A stretch of 64,000 bases of DNA from Pseudomonas fluorescens (GTDB lineage: Bacteria > Pseudomonadota > Gammaproteobacteria > Pseudomonadales > Pseudomonadaceae), in assembly GCF_902497995.1 (NCBI RefSeq), contig NZ_CABVII010000018.1, positions 93,165 to 157,164 on the forward strand, written 5' to 3'. The notes under the pieces were generated by a model that saw only the letters and a list, made by a program, of their open reading frames with translations, searched no databases and was not told the DNA's origin. Within the stretch, counting starts at the first letter, position 1. Each line of letters opens with the position of its first letter. Of this stretch, positions 33,926 to 44,065 are shown piece by piece. The position numbers and the translations under genes were made by a program.

Positions 33926-34324
33926 ATGCCCGACGACACATTCAAGACCCATGCGCCATCAACGGCGCAAAGCACCACCCCGTATGCCTCTGGCGATTCG
34001 AAAAAATTTCAACAGGCCGCCGACCGTGCCCTGGACCACTACCTCAAACCCTCCGCTGCGCAAGACACCTGCAATCGGCGCAAACCCGCGATGATTTTCA
34101 TCGTCGCTCCCGAAGTCGACAACGAAACGCTACTGGCCCAGGTCTGCGAACTGCTGGCGTCGGCCAATGCCATGGTCAGCGACCTGGCCGGGCTGGTGGA
34201 CGGAACCCAGCGCAACACGATGCTGGCGGTTCAGCAGGTGATCATGCTGGGTGAGCTGGCGGTGAATCGGGTACTGGATAATGTGGTGCCGGCGCAAAAG
34301 GCTCAAGTGCTGCCGAACAACTGA
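33926..34324 (+). CDS. DUF6124 (DUF3077-like) Pseudomonas-specific protein
   Basis: A 132-residue protein with the typical FQQAADRALDHYLKP segment, then FIVAPEVDNETLLAQVCELLASANAMVSDLAG and AVQQVIMLGELAVNRVLDNVV, the pattern of the small helical DUF6124 family common in Pseudomonas. Its function is unknown. The start at 33926 gives the family-like MPDDTFK; an ATG at 33845 with CAGGAA upstream would add a hydrophobic 27-residue N-terminus. It follows the decayed T6SS on the same strand. Confidence 0.75.
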   Translation: MPDDTFKTHAPSTAQSTTPYASGDSKKFQQAADRALDHYLKPSAAQDTCNRRKPAMIFIVAPEVDNETLLAQVCELLASANAMVSDLAGLVDGTQRNTMLAVQQVIMLGELAVNRVLDNVVPAQKAQVLPNN

Positions 34325-34477
34325 CGGATCAAGGTCGGTGTACTCCCGGTCAGTGCTTGAACGATCGCCGAAAGGGGGGCCTGGCGCACATGGGTTTGCA
34401 TCCTGCATCCATGCAGCGCCGAATTGCTTTATTCACTCCACTAAACGGTCTCTATACGTGCGCGAAGGAGAATCCAA

Positions 34478-35941
34478 CTATCCGCCAAATCCAATGATTG
34501 CTTTGGTTTCCAGGTACTCTTCAAAGCCGTAGACACCGTATTCACGACCATTACCAGATCGCTTATAACCTCCGAACGGAGCCATGGGATTCCAGGCGGG
34601 GTAGTTCAGATGCACTTGTCCCGCGCGAATACGCGAGGCAACTGCACGTGCAAGATCAAGGTTCTGAGACTGAACATGGGCGCCCAACCCATATACCGTG
34701 TCGTTTGCGATAGCGACCGCCTCATCGACCGTCTCATACGGGATGATGCACAACACTGGACCAAAAATTTCTTCTTGGGCGATCCGCATTGTGGAATCTA
34801 CCTCGGAGAAAACAGTCGGTCGTGTGTAGAAGCCCTTTTCAAAGCCCGGTACACGTCCTGGTCCGCCGCAAACGAGTTTTGCGCCCTCACTAATGCCAGC
34901 CTCGATCATTGCTTGCACGCGATTGAACTGGGCCTCGTTGGCAATGGGGCCGAGTACTGTATCTTCCGATTGCGGATCACCAACGATGATTGCATTGGCG
35001 GTTGCTGAAGCCAGCGATTCGACCTCCGCCAGCCGATCCTTTGGAACGATCATTCTTGTTGGGGCGCTGCACGATTGTCCGACGTTGCGAAACGCAGACA
35101 TCACTCCCAGCGGAACGGCTTTGGCGAAGTCGGCGTCGGGAAGCAGCAGGTTCGGGGACTTGCCTCCCAGTTCTTGAGTGACGCGTTTCACCGTATGGGC
35201 GGCCGCCTGTGCGACCAGAGCGCCTGCGCGGTTTGAGCCGGTAATCGAAATCATATCGATATCGGGATGCGCCGCCATGGCTGCGCCGACCTCGGAGCCG
35301 CTTCCATTCACCAGGTTGAATACGCCGGCCGGGAGGCCTGCGTCATGCACCAGTTGTGCAAAAAGAAGGGCGCTCAGAGGCGACAATTCACTTGGCTTCA
35401 AGACCACTGTGCATCCAGCAGCAATAGCCGGGGCGACTTTCGCGGTGATTTGATAAAGCGGCCAGTTCCACGGAGTGATGAGGCCGCAGACGCCTATGGG
35501 TTCGCGTTCAATCGCCGTGCCGCCTTCAACCGTCTGGAAACGATAGGTGGACAGCAGGTCGCGGGCGACCCGAACGTGTTCGGCGGCCAGAGGCACTTGC
35601 ATTGCCCGTGCGGAACCGATGGCTGCGCCCATCTCGAGCGAGAGCGCCTGCGCGAGCTGTTCTTTTCGCTCAAGGATGAGATCGTAGATCTTCCCAAGGA
35701 CAAGCGCGCGCGATTCTGCGCAGGTAGCAGACCAACCAGGAAATGCTGCACGCGCCGCCGCTACTGCCCGATCAACATCCTCGGCGGAGCCTTGCGCGAC
35801 CTGCGCAACGACCTCTTCAGTTGCCGGATTGACCACCGGCAAACTTGCCGGGATTGCCGGGGAAGACCAACAGCCATTGATATAAAATTTGTGAGACGTT
35901 TGCGGATCAACGCTGTAGCTATTCGAAGATTGTGTTGTCAT
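34478..35941 (-). CDS. NAD-dependent aldehyde dehydrogenase
   Basis: A 487-residue ALDH with catalytic Cys in FRNVGQSCSAPTRM, general base Glu in VTQELGGKSPNLL, NAD-site GSNRAG and the N-terminal PWNWPLYQI. The substrate is not clear; it is closer to the generic ALDH group than to the SSADH at 48.3 kb. It stands alone, with a gene-free 700 bp upstream. An Anr- or LysR-type regulator was not found. Confidence 0.9.
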   Translation of the reverse strand: MTTQSSNSYSVDPQTSHKFYINGCWSSPAIPASLPVVNPATEEVVAQVAQGSAEDVDRAVAAARAAFPGWSATCAESRALVLGKIYDLILERKEQLAQALSLEMGAAIGSARAMQVPLAAEHVRVARDLLSTYRFQTVEGGTAIEREPIGVCGLITPWNWPLYQITAKVAPAIAAGCTVVLKPSELSPLSALLFAQLVHDAGLPAGVFNLVNGSGSEVGAAMAAHPDIDMISITGSNRAGALVAQAAAHTVKRVTQELGGKSPNLLLPDADFAKAVPLGVMSAFRNVGQSCSAPTRMIVPKDRLAEVESLASATANAIIVGDPQSEDTVLGPIANEAQFNRVQAMIEAGISEGAKLVCGGPGRVPGFEKGFYTRPTVFSEVDSTMRIAQEEIFGPVLCIIPYETVDEAVAIANDTVYGLGAHVQSQNLDLARAVASRIRAGQVHLNYPAWNPMAPFGGYKRSGNGREYGVYGFEEYLETKAIIGFGG

Positions 35942-36637
35942 CCAACTGGCTCCCTAGAGCGGTAATAGGCACTGCAAGCAGCAGAGGGCGGTCTGGCTCG
36001 CGACCTTGCAAGGCCGCTGAAACATAGATCGAGCCGAACGTGGAAATCACCGCAACATCGCCGTGGCGACCGGGACTTCTCGATGCCGGGTCTTCTCAAT
36101 AAGCTAACAAAGCGTGCCAGATAAAATGTGCTGTTCTTCAGGTTTGCAAGGGAGAATCTGCTGTATCTGTCAGCTTGACTTGGCGACGCGTACAAATGTT
36201 GCTTTGACCCGGTATGTCACGCCTGTCGCTATCCATATAGAAGCTAGGTTGTCCCATAGCGCATCGACGCTTGACTGGCCCCCGCCTCACCTCGCAGCAC
36301 AATCAGCGGGCGCGTCCTCAGCGAATGCCCCCGTTCTCCTTCCGCCACTCATAAATACTGCCGCACATGGCGTTGTGCGTGGCTTACCAGCGCACCAAAA
36401 CCGCCCGCAAAGGCATGGGAACAGGGGGTGGAACGCCCGAGTCTGGAGCGTCCCGCAAAGTCTGCTGAGCAGGCCCTGCAAAACGGTGGTTTGTACCAAG
36501 CAGCCTATACTTTTAACAGTTTATGCATCGTCTCTTGGTGTTGTAATAAATCCGTGATGCAGCGTTGCACCGATGCTTCCAGAGCGGCGTAACTGCTTGA
36601 CCCGTCATGACTTCAACCATCATTAAGGACCGCACTC
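35942..36637. other. 700-bp intergenic region without a recognised gene
   Basis: Several short frames exist on both strands, but none shows family-like text. It contains the divergent promoters of the aldehyde dehydrogenase and the HAD gene; I could not define them with confidence. It may hold decayed sequence. Confidence 0.45.
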
Positions 36638-37306
36638 ATGAGCTTTCTTCGACCCAAGTTTATTACCTTTGACTGCTACGGCACGTTGACCAACTTTCAA
36701 ATGGGAAACATGACGCGCGAGCTGTTCGCCGATCGTGTCCCTTTCGAGCAAATGGATCAGTTCGTCAAGGACTTCTCCGCCTATCGCCTGGATCAGGTGA
36801 TGGGTGACTGGCGGCCGTATGATGAAATCATCAAGACCGCCTTGGCGCGCGTCTGCAAGCGTTGGGGTGTCGAGTACCGGAACGAAGGCCAACTCTATTA
36901 CGACGCCGTACCGACATGGGGCCCTCATGCCGACGTACCGGCTGGCCTGGCAAAAATCGCCGACAAGATTCCTTTGGTGATTTTCTCCAACGCGATGGAC
37001 GAGCAGATCATGTCCAACGTCGACAAGCTCGGCGCTCCTTTCCATAAAGTCTTCACCGCCCAACAGGCCCAAGCCTACAAGCCGCGCCTGGCCGCCTTCG
37101 AATTCATGCTCGATAACCTCGGCTGCGGCCCAGAGGACGTTCTGCATGTGTCCTCGAGCTTCCGTTATGACCTGATGCCGGCCAGCGACATGAAGATCAA
37201 GAACAAGGCCTTCGTTGCTCGTGGTCATGAACAACCAGCGAACGCGGTCTATGGCTACCACCAGATCCCGGATATCGGCGCATTGCCCGGGTTGGTCGGT
37301 CTCTAA
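36638..37306 (+). CDS. HAD-superfamily, type II haloacid dehalogenase-like
   Basis: A 222-residue HAD hydrolase. The nucleophile Asp is in ITFDCYGTLTNFQ, the Ser/Thr motif in VIFSNAMDEQI, the Lys in AQAYKPRLAAFEFML, and motif IV residues lie in VLHVSSSFRYDLMPA. It resembles L-2-haloacid dehalogenases and related HAD enzymes. It heads the 14-kb catabolic block and may act on a side product; the true substrate is unknown. Confidence 0.87.
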   Translation: MSFLRPKFITFDCYGTLTNFQMGNMTRELFADRVPFEQMDQFVKDFSAYRLDQVMGDWRPYDEIIKTALARVCKRWGVEYRNEGQLYYDAVPTWGPHADVPAGLAKIADKIPLVIFSNAMDEQIMSNVDKLGAPFHKVFTAQQAQAYKPRLAAFEFMLDNLGCGPEDVLHVSSSFRYDLMPASDMKIKNKAFVARGHEQPANAVYGYHQIPDIGALPGLVGL

Positions 37307-37342
37307 GTCTCAGGGCACTCTTCAAGGCAAAAGGGGTTAGAC

Positions 37343-38617
37343 ATGGGCAGTGAGTCCTATTGGCTCGATACCGCACCGCAATTCACCGGTGCTCGGCTCG
37401 GCGCGTTGCCCGGGCAGGTCGATGTGGCCATCGTCGGTGGTGGTTTCACCGGCCTGGCAGCGGCCCGGGCCCTGGCCTTGAAGGGGGCCAGTGTGGTGGT
37501 GCTGGAAGGAGGGCGGGTCATTGGCGAGGCGTCAGGGCGTAATGGCGGTCAGTGCAACACCGGCGTTGCCCAGGACTACGCGGCGCTCAGTGCCAGCCTC
37601 GGCGCCGATAAAGCGCGAGCCTATTACCTGGCCTATGAAAGCGCTGTGCAGAGCGTCGTTTCGTTGGTGGAGCAGGAGCAGATTGCCTGCGACCTCAAGC
37701 GTAATGGCAAGCTCAAGCTGGCCGCCAAACCGATGCATTACGAAGGTTTGGCACGTACCTGCGAATTGATTCGGCGGGAGGTCGACGCCGAGGTCGAATT
37801 GCTCTCTGCGCAAGAGGCCCGTGCTGAAGCCAACTCGGTCCAGTTCCATGGAGGCTTGCTGCAGCGTAACGGCGTGCAGATGCACGTCGGGCGCTTCGGT
37901 GTCGGGCTGGCCGAGGCGGCGGCACGTCACGGTGCGTTGATCTTTCAAGGCGTGTCAGTGACGGACTGGAAAGCCCTTGCCGGCGGCTATCAGGTCAACA
38001 CCACCAAGGGCTCGCTACACGCCACGCAGATTCTGCTGGCCACAGGCACGTGCCAGCAGGGTGGATTGGGCTGGTATCGGCGGCGGATCGTGCCGGTGGG
38101 CAGTTTCGTGATCGCCACCGAGGTGCTAACGCAGGCCCTGATCGACAGCTTGCTCCCGGCACGGCGTTCCTATGTCACCAGCCGCATGATCGGTAACTAT
38201 TTCCGCCTGACGCCGGACAACCGCTTGCTGTTTGGCGGTCGTGCCCGGTTTGCCATGTCCGACAGCATTTCCGACGCCAAGAGCGGCAAGGTGTTGCAGG
38301 CGGCAATGGTCCAGATGTTCCCGCAACTGGCGAACGTGAAGATCGACTACTGCTGGGGTGGCCTGGTGGATATGACCTCCGATCGGTTACCCCGGGCCGG
38401 GCAGCATGGAGGGGTTTATTACTCCATGGGCTACAGCGGTCATGGGGTGCAAATGTCGGTGCACATGGGGCAGGTCATGGCCGAGGTCATGGCCGGCAAG
38501 GTCGAGGCCAACCCGTGGCGCGAACTCGATTGGCCAGCTATTCCCGGGCATTTCGGCAAGCCCTGGTTCCTGCCTCTGGTAGGCGCGTATTACCGCCTGC
38601 AGGACTACCTGCACTGA
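37343..38617 (+). CDS. FAD-dependent amine oxidoreductase (PuuB-like)
   Basis: A 424-residue DAO-family flavoprotein with the N-terminal FAD motif VDVAIVGGGFTGLAAARALALKG, GRNGGQCNTG typical of gamma-glutamylputrescine oxidase-like proteins, and a C-terminal GYSGHGVQMSVHMGQVMAE FAD-contact segment. It probably oxidises a secondary or terminal amine. Located 36 bp after the HAD gene and followed by the peptide-type importer. Confidence 0.87.
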   Translation: MGSESYWLDTAPQFTGARLGALPGQVDVAIVGGGFTGLAAARALALKGASVVVLEGGRVIGEASGRNGGQCNTGVAQDYAALSASLGADKARAYYLAYESAVQSVVSLVEQEQIACDLKRNGKLKLAAKPMHYEGLARTCELIRREVDAEVELLSAQEARAEANSVQFHGGLLQRNGVQMHVGRFGVGLAEAAARHGALIFQGVSVTDWKALAGGYQVNTTKGSLHATQILLATGTCQQGGLGWYRRRIVPVGSFVIATEVLTQALIDSLLPARRSYVTSRMIGNYFRLTPDNRLLFGGRARFAMSDSISDAKSGKVLQAAMVQMFPQLANVKIDYCWGGLVDMTSDRLPRAGQHGGVYYSMGYSGHGVQMSVHMGQVMAEVMAGKVEANPWRELDWPAIPGHFGKPWFLPLVGAYYRLQDYLH

Positions 38618-38700
38618 GTTCATGGGGACGCTTTACGTTTCAACAAATTGCGTTAATCGCGAGCAATCGAGCCTTATCATTGACGAAAGGTAGAACGGAC

Positions 38701-40347
38701 ATGACTGACAACAAAAAAAATATCGACGCCCAGTTGATCACCGGTGAAGAAAGTCTGCGCGTATTCGAAGGGCTCAATCGCGGCATGTCGCGTCGCAATG
38801 CATTGCAGATGCTGGGGTTGGCCGGGGTGGCTGTCGCGGGCGCCAGTAGTCTGTTCGGCGCCGCCGGCAAGCTGTTTGCCGATGATCAAGCCGCCAGCCC
38901 TGGCAAAGGCAAGCCGGGCGGACGGATTCGCGTTGCCGGTCAGACCTCCTCCACCGCCGACACCCTCGATCCGGCCAAAGGCTCATCGTCAACCGACTAC
39001 GTGCGTCATTACATGTTCTACAACGGCCTGACGCGTTTCGACAGCCATATGGTGCCGCAGCTGGAGTTGGCCGAGCGTATCGACACCACTGATGCCACGC
39101 TCTGGGTGATCACCCTGCGCAAGGAAGTGACCTTCCACAACGGCAAGGCGCTGACCGCCGCCGACGTGGTGTTTTCTCTGTTGCGCCACAAGGATCCAAT
39201 CACCGGTTCCAAGGTCCTGCCGCTGGCGTCGCAGTTCGCCGAGGTCAAGGCCGTCGGCACCCACGAAGTGCAGATACAATTGAGCGGCCCGAATGCTGAA
39301 TTGCCGTCGGTTCTTGCCATCTCTCATATGTTGATCGTTCCCGAGGGGACGAGCGATTTCAGCCAGGGCATCGGTACCGGTCCGTTCAAGGCCAAGGAGT
39401 TCAAGCCCGGGGTGCGTTCGATTGGTGTGCGCAATACCAATTACTGGAAACCCGGCTTGCCGTATCTGGACGAGATCGAATTTATCGCCATTGCCGACGA
39501 GCCGTCGCGGATCAACGCCCTGTTATCGGGCGACGTACACATCGTCAACGAGGTTAACCCGCGCTCAACGGTTCGCATCAAGGCCAGCACCAAGCATCGG
39601 GTCGTGGACTCGCCGTCGGGTAACTACACTGACCTGATCATCCGTCAGGACCAGCTGCCAGGGAAAAGCCCGGAATTCACCCAGGCCATGAAACTGCTGC
39701 TGGACCGGGAACAGATCAAGTCGGCGATATTCCGTGGCTACGCCCGGGTCGGCAACGATCACCCGATCGCACCCGGTGCGCGCTTCTTCAACGCTGACCT
39801 GCCACAACGTGCCTACGACCCGGAAAAAGCCAGGTTCCTGCTCAAAAAGGCCGGCATGGAAAGCATCACCATGCCGCTGATGTGCTCGCCAGCCGCGACC
39901 GGTTCGGTGGACATCGCCGTGCTGCTGCAGCAGTCGGCCAAAGAGGCCGGGCTCAAGCTCGACGTCAACCGCCTGCCGGCCGATGGGTACTGGTCCAATC
40001 ACTGGGCGAAGCATCCGCTGAGCTTTGGCAACATCAACCCGCGGCCCAATGCCGACATGCTTTTCTCGCAGTTCTTCCAGTCGACGGCACCCTGGAATGA
40101 GTCCGGCTGGAAAAACGATCAGTTCGACCAGCTGTTGGTTCAAGCCCGAGGTGAAACCGACGAGGCCAAGCGCGGCAAGATGTACGCAGACATGCAAACC
40201 CTGGTGCATGAGCACAGCGGTATCGGCGTGCCAGTGTTCATCAGCAACATCGATGGCGTCGATCAGCGAGTCAAGGGCTACGGCACCAATCCCCTGGGCG
40301 GTTTCATGGGGTACATGTTTTCCGAGCAAGTCTGGCTGGACGCTTGA
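38701..40347 (+). CDS. SBP family 5 (peptide/opine-type) binding protein with Tat-like signal
   Basis: A 548-residue substrate-binding protein. An unusually long N-terminus leads to SRRNALQMLGLAGVAVAGASS, a twin-arginine-type signal. The body has family 5 features: TLDPAKGSSSTDYVRHYMFYNGLTRFD, LRKEVTFHNGKALTAADVVFSL, GTGPFKAKEFKPG. Ligands of this family include dipeptides, opines and oligosaccharides. Followed by its permease genes. An ATG at 38701 after GGTAGAACGGAC is used. Confidence 0.9.
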   Translation: MTDNKKNIDAQLITGEESLRVFEGLNRGMSRRNALQMLGLAGVAVAGASSLFGAAGKLFADDQAASPGKGKPGGRIRVAGQTSSTADTLDPAKGSSSTDYVRHYMFYNGLTRFDSHMVPQLELAERIDTTDATLWVITLRKEVTFHNGKALTAADVVFSLLRHKDPITGSKVLPLASQFAEVKAVGTHEVQIQLSGPNAELPSVLAISHMLIVPEGTSDFSQGIGTGPFKAKEFKPGVRSIGVRNTNYWKPGLPYLDEIEFIAIADEPSRINALLSGDVHIVNEVNPRSTVRIKASTKHRVVDSPSGNYTDLIIRQDQLPGKSPEFTQAMKLLLDREQIKSAIFRGYARVGNDHPIAPGARFFNADLPQRAYDPEKARFLLKKAGMESITMPLMCSPAATGSVDIAVLLQQSAKEAGLKLDVNRLPADGYWSNHWAKHPLSFGNINPRPNADMLFSQFFQSTAPWNESGWKNDQFDQLLVQARGETDEAKRGKMYADMQTLVHEHSGIGVPVFISNIDGVDQRVKGYGTNPLGGFMGYMFSEQVWLDA

Positions 40348-40393
40348 TAACAGTCGGGTTTTTGCTGCAGCTACATTGCATGAGGATAGGGTG

Positions 40394-41350
40394 ATGAACA
40401 GCAACACACTGTGGTTGATCGGCCGGCGCGTGGGCGCGGCGATCGTGACCTTGTTGATTGTGTCCATGGTGGTTTTTGCCATCACGGCGGTGCTGCCGGG
40501 GGACGCGGCGCAACAGTCGCTCGGGCAGTTCGCCACGCCGGAACAAGTGGCCGCCTTGCGCTTGAAAATGGGGCTGGATCAGCCCGGTGTGTTGCGTTAC
40601 CTGCACTGGTTGACGAGCCTGCTCAGTGGTGACATGGGGCTGTCGGTGTCCAACGCCATGCCGGTCAGCGACTTGATGGCCGGGCGGGTACCCAACACCT
40701 TGATGCTGGCGGCCGCCACGGCGCTGGTGTCAGTGCCTGTGGCGTTGACCCTGGGCATCGGTTCGGCCATGGGCCGGGGCGGGCGCATCGACAGCTTCCT
40801 CAGCTTTTTGACCTTGACCATGGTGGCGGTGCCGGAGTTTCTGGTCGCGACCCTGGCGGTGCTGATATTCGCGGTGAACCTGGGCTGGTTGTCGGCGCTG
40901 TCCTACGCCAGTGACATCACGTCACCCTGGCAATTCATGCGCACTTACGCGTTGCCGGTGATGACGCTGTGCTGCGTGATTGTCGCGCAAATGGCGCGCA
41001 TGACCCGGGCGGCGGTGATCGATCAGCTCGACAGTCCTTACGTGGAAATGGCCCGGCTCAAAGGTGTAAGCAAGATTCGGATCGTCCTGCGCCATGCCTT
41101 GCCCAATGCCATCGGGCCCATTGCCAATGCCATCGCGCTGAGCCTGTCGTACCTGCTGGGCGGGGTGGTAATCGTCGAGACGATCTTCAACTACCCCGGC
41201 ATCGCCAGTCTGATGGTCGATGCGGTAACGAACCGCGACATGGCGCTGGTTCAGGCCTGCACCATGTTGTTTTGTACGGCGTATTTGACGTTGGTATTGA
41301 TTGCCGACCTGTGCGCAATTCTTTCCAACCCGAGGCTGAGAAATCAATGA
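40394..41350 (+). CDS. DppB-like ABC permease
   Basis: A 318-residue permease with the DppB-type start WLIGRRVGAAIVTLLIVSMVVFAI, GDMGLSVSN and the EAA-loop region MARLKGVSKIRIVLRHALPNAI. About six membrane segments. Its stop overlaps the next permease ATG (ATGA). Confidence 0.92.
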   Translation: MNSNTLWLIGRRVGAAIVTLLIVSMVVFAITAVLPGDAAQQSLGQFATPEQVAALRLKMGLDQPGVLRYLHWLTSLLSGDMGLSVSNAMPVSDLMAGRVPNTLMLAAATALVSVPVALTLGIGSAMGRGGRIDSFLSFLTLTMVAVPEFLVATLAVLIFAVNLGWLSALSYASDITSPWQFMRTYALPVMTLCCVIVAQMARMTRAAVIDQLDSPYVEMARLKGVSKIRIVLRHALPNAIGPIANAIALSLSYLLGGVVIVETIFNYPGIASLMVDAVTNRDMALVQACTMLFCTAYLTLVLIADLCAILSNPRLRNQ

Positions 41351-42219
41351 ACAATCTCATTGTGAAATCGCCGGCTACTTCCAAATTGGCGCTGGGCAAG
41401 GGTTCCCACGGATCGTCCTGGCTCGGCCTGGCTGGCGCTGCGATGTGTGTGATCTGGTTGCTGGTGGCCATCTTCGGCCCGTGGCTGGCACCGCATCCGG
41501 TGGGGGAAGTGGTCTCCGACAATGTCTTCGACACCCTGAGCGCTGCTTACCCGTTAGGCACCGATTACCTGGGCCGCGACATGCTCAGCCGGATCCTCGT
41601 CGGCGCGCGGTTCACCGTGGGCCTGGCCTTGGTGGCCGCGGTATTGGCCAGCGGTCTGGGGACCAGCTTCGCGTTGCTGTCGGTGGTTTCGCCCAAGTGG
41701 CTGGATGAGTTGATCAGTCGCTTTATGGACGCCTTCATTTCGATCCCCAGCAAGATGCTGGCGCTGATCATGGTCTCGGCTTTCGGCTCCTCGGTCACCT
41801 TGCTGATCTGCACGGCGGTATTGAGCTTCACCCCCGGTGCATTCCGCATCGCCCGCAGCATGGCAGTGAATATCGAAGCCCTGGAGTACGTGCAAGTGGC
41901 CCGTACTCGCGGCGAGCGTCGGCTGTACATCGCCTGCGTGGAAATCCTGCCGAACATGCTCAACCCGGTGCTGACGGACTTGGGCTTGCGCTTTGGCTTC
42001 ATCGTGCTGCTGCTCAGTGGCATGAGCTTCCTGGGCTTGGGCGTGCAACCGCCGGACGCCGACCTCGGCTCGCTGGTGCGCGAGAACATTGGCGGCCTCA
42101 ATCAGGGGGCGCCGGCCATCGTGATTCCGGCCCTGGCCATCGGTACCCTGACCATCGGTGTGAATCTGTTTATCGACCGACTGTCGTCGCGACGTAGTCG
42201 ACGTTCGGGAGGCCATTGA
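41347..42219 (+). CDS. DppC-like ABC permease
   Basis: A 290-residue permease: GTDYLGRDMLSRILVGARFTV, EALEYVQVARTRGERRLYIACVEILPNML (EAA loop) and GLGVQPPDADLGSLV are the usual DppC segments. Coupled to the preceding permease by a 4-bp overlap, and 1 bp from the ATPase gene. Confidence 0.93.
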   Translation: MNNLIVKSPATSKLALGKGSHGSSWLGLAGAAMCVIWLLVAIFGPWLAPHPVGEVVSDNVFDTLSAAYPLGTDYLGRDMLSRILVGARFTVGLALVAAVLASGLGTSFALLSVVSPKWLDELISRFMDAFISIPSKMLALIMVSAFGSSVTLLICTAVLSFTPGAFRIARSMAVNIEALEYVQVARTRGERRLYIACVEILPNMLNPVLTDLGLRFGFIVLLLSGMSFLGLGVQPPDADLGSLVRENIGGLNQGAPAIVIPALAIGTLTIGVNLFIDRLSSRRSRRSGGH

Positions 42220-42220
42220 A

Positions 42221-44065
42221 ATGAGTGAATTAATTCGGGTTCAAGACCTGCGAGTGGTCGCCTGTGGCGAGCTTGGTGAGGTGGAAATCGTCAAGGGCGT
42301 GAGCTTCTCCCTGCAAAAAGGCGAAGTGCTGGCGTTGATCGGTGAGTCCGGCTCCGGCAAGACCACTATCGCCTTGGCGTTGCTCGGTTATGCCCGCCGC
42401 GGTTGTCGACTGGCTGGCGGCGTGGTGCAAATCGGCGAGCACGACATGCTGGCGTTAAGCGAAAGTCAGTTGCAAGGACTGCGGGGCAACCGGGTGTCGT
42501 ATATCGCCCAGAGCGCCGCCGCGGCGTTCAATCCGGCGAAAAGACTCATCGATCAAGTGATTGAGGGGGCTTTGATTCATGGCTTGGGCAGCCAGGCTGT
42601 GCTTGAGGCCAAGGCCATCGAGTTATTCCGCGACCTGGCCCTGCCAGACCCTGATCGCATAGGCCAGCGCTACCCTCATCAGGTATCTGGCGGGCAACTG
42701 CAACGGGTGATGGCGGCCATGGCACTGATCAGCGATCCATTGCTGGTGGTGCTCGACGAGCCGACGACGGCGCTTGATGTGACCACCCAGATCGATGTGC
42801 TGCGCGCCTTCAAACGGGTGGTGCGCGAACGTGGCGCGACGGCGGTCTACGTATCCCATGACTTGGCCGTGGTAGCGCAGATGGCCGATCAGATCGTGGT
42901 GCTCAATGGCGGCGAAATCTTCGAACAGAGCGCCACGGCGCCCTTGCTCAAAGGCCCGGCCCACGAATACACCCGCAGCTTGCTGGCGGCAGCACGGCCG
43001 GACACCACGATTCGTCCACCTTGCGGCATCGCTGAAGACACGCCTTTACTGACCATCCAGGGGTTGACCGCCGGTTACGGCAACAAGAACGCACAAGGAA
43101 TGCCGTCGATTCGCGTATTGGAGGACATTGATCTGACCGTGCGTCGGGGCCAGGCGATTGGCGTCATCGGTGAGTCAGGTTCTGGCAAGTCGACGTTGGC
43201 GCGGGTGGTGGCCGGGTTGTTGGCGCCGGCCCTCGGCGGGCTGACCTTCGATGGTCAGCCCCTGGGTGGCAGCCTGTCGTCGCGCACCGACGAGCAGTTC
43301 CGACGCATTCAAATGGTCTTCCAGAATGCCGACACCGCACTCAACCCGATGCACAGCGTCAGCACCATTCTGAGTCGTCCGCTGAAGATGTATTTCGGCC
43401 TCAAGGGTGCGGCTTTGCGCGAGCGTATCGGCGAGTTGCTGGATCTCGTTCGTTTGCCGCGCACCATGGCTGAGCGTCGTCCGAACGAACTGTCCGGCGG
43501 GCAGAAACAACGGGTCAATCTGGCCCGGGCCCTGGCGGCCAAGCCGGACCTGATTCTCTGCGACGAAGTGACCTCGGCGCTGGATACCGTGGTCGGTGCT
43601 GCGATTCTCGAACTACTGCGCGACCTGCGCCAGCAATTGGGCGTGTCCTATCTGTTCATCAGCCATGACATCTCTACCGTGCGAGCGCTGTGCGACGACA
43701 TCGTGGTGATGTACAGCGGCCACAAGATTCAGGCCGGTACCCGGCAATCGTATGCGCAGGCACCCTTCCATCCCTACACCGACCTGTTGATCCATTCCGT
43801 GCCGGAGTTGCGCCAGGGCTGGCTGGAAAGTTGCGGAACCACGACCTGTGGCACGCTGCCGCCCATCGGAGCAAAGGCCAATGTGCCAGGGCTGTGCACC
43901 TTCCTCAATCGTTGCCCGGTGCGGATTGACGGTCGGTGCAATTGCGTCCCGCCGGAGCGTCGGTTGATCGTTGGCGGCAGTGAAATCCTCTGCCATCACG
44001 ACAGTGCCGAGTTGCTGGAAACCCAGCAGGATTCAAACAACATGATCGCGGGAGCCTACGCATGA
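42221..44065 (+). CDS. Fused double ATP-binding protein (DppD-DppF type)
   Basis: A 614-residue protein with two complete ABC cassettes. The first has GESGSGKTT, SGGQLQRVMAAM and LLVVLDEPTTALD; the second has GESGSGKST, LSGGQKQRVNLARAL and LILCDEVTSALD. A C-terminal cysteine-containing segment (CTFLNRCPVRIDGRCN) is the oligopeptide-transporter tail. It provides both ATPase subunits of the importer. In the second Walker B the usual DEP is DEV, as seen in some DppF-like proteins. Overlaps the next gene by 4 bp. Confidence 0.93.
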   Translation: MSELIRVQDLRVVACGELGEVEIVKGVSFSLQKGEVLALIGESGSGKTTIALALLGYARRGCRLAGGVVQIGEHDMLALSESQLQGLRGNRVSYIAQSAAAAFNPAKRLIDQVIEGALIHGLGSQAVLEAKAIELFRDLALPDPDRIGQRYPHQVSGGQLQRVMAAMALISDPLLVVLDEPTTALDVTTQIDVLRAFKRVVRERGATAVYVSHDLAVVAQMADQIVVLNGGEIFEQSATAPLLKGPAHEYTRSLLAAARPDTTIRPPCGIAEDTPLLTIQGLTAGYGNKNAQGMPSIRVLEDIDLTVRRGQAIGVIGESGSGKSTLARVVAGLLAPALGGLTFDGQPLGGSLSSRTDEQFRRIQMVFQNADTALNPMHSVSTILSRPLKMYFGLKGAALRERIGELLDLVRLPRTMAERRPNELSGGQKQRVNLARALAAKPDLILCDEVTSALDTVVGAAILELLRDLRQQLGVSYLFISHDISTVRALCDDIVVMYSGHKIQAGTRQSYAQAPFHPYTDLLIHSVPELRQGWLESCGTTTCGTLPPIGAKANVPGLCTFLNRCPVRIDGRCNCVPPERRLIVGGSEILCHHDSAELLETQQDSNNMIAGAYA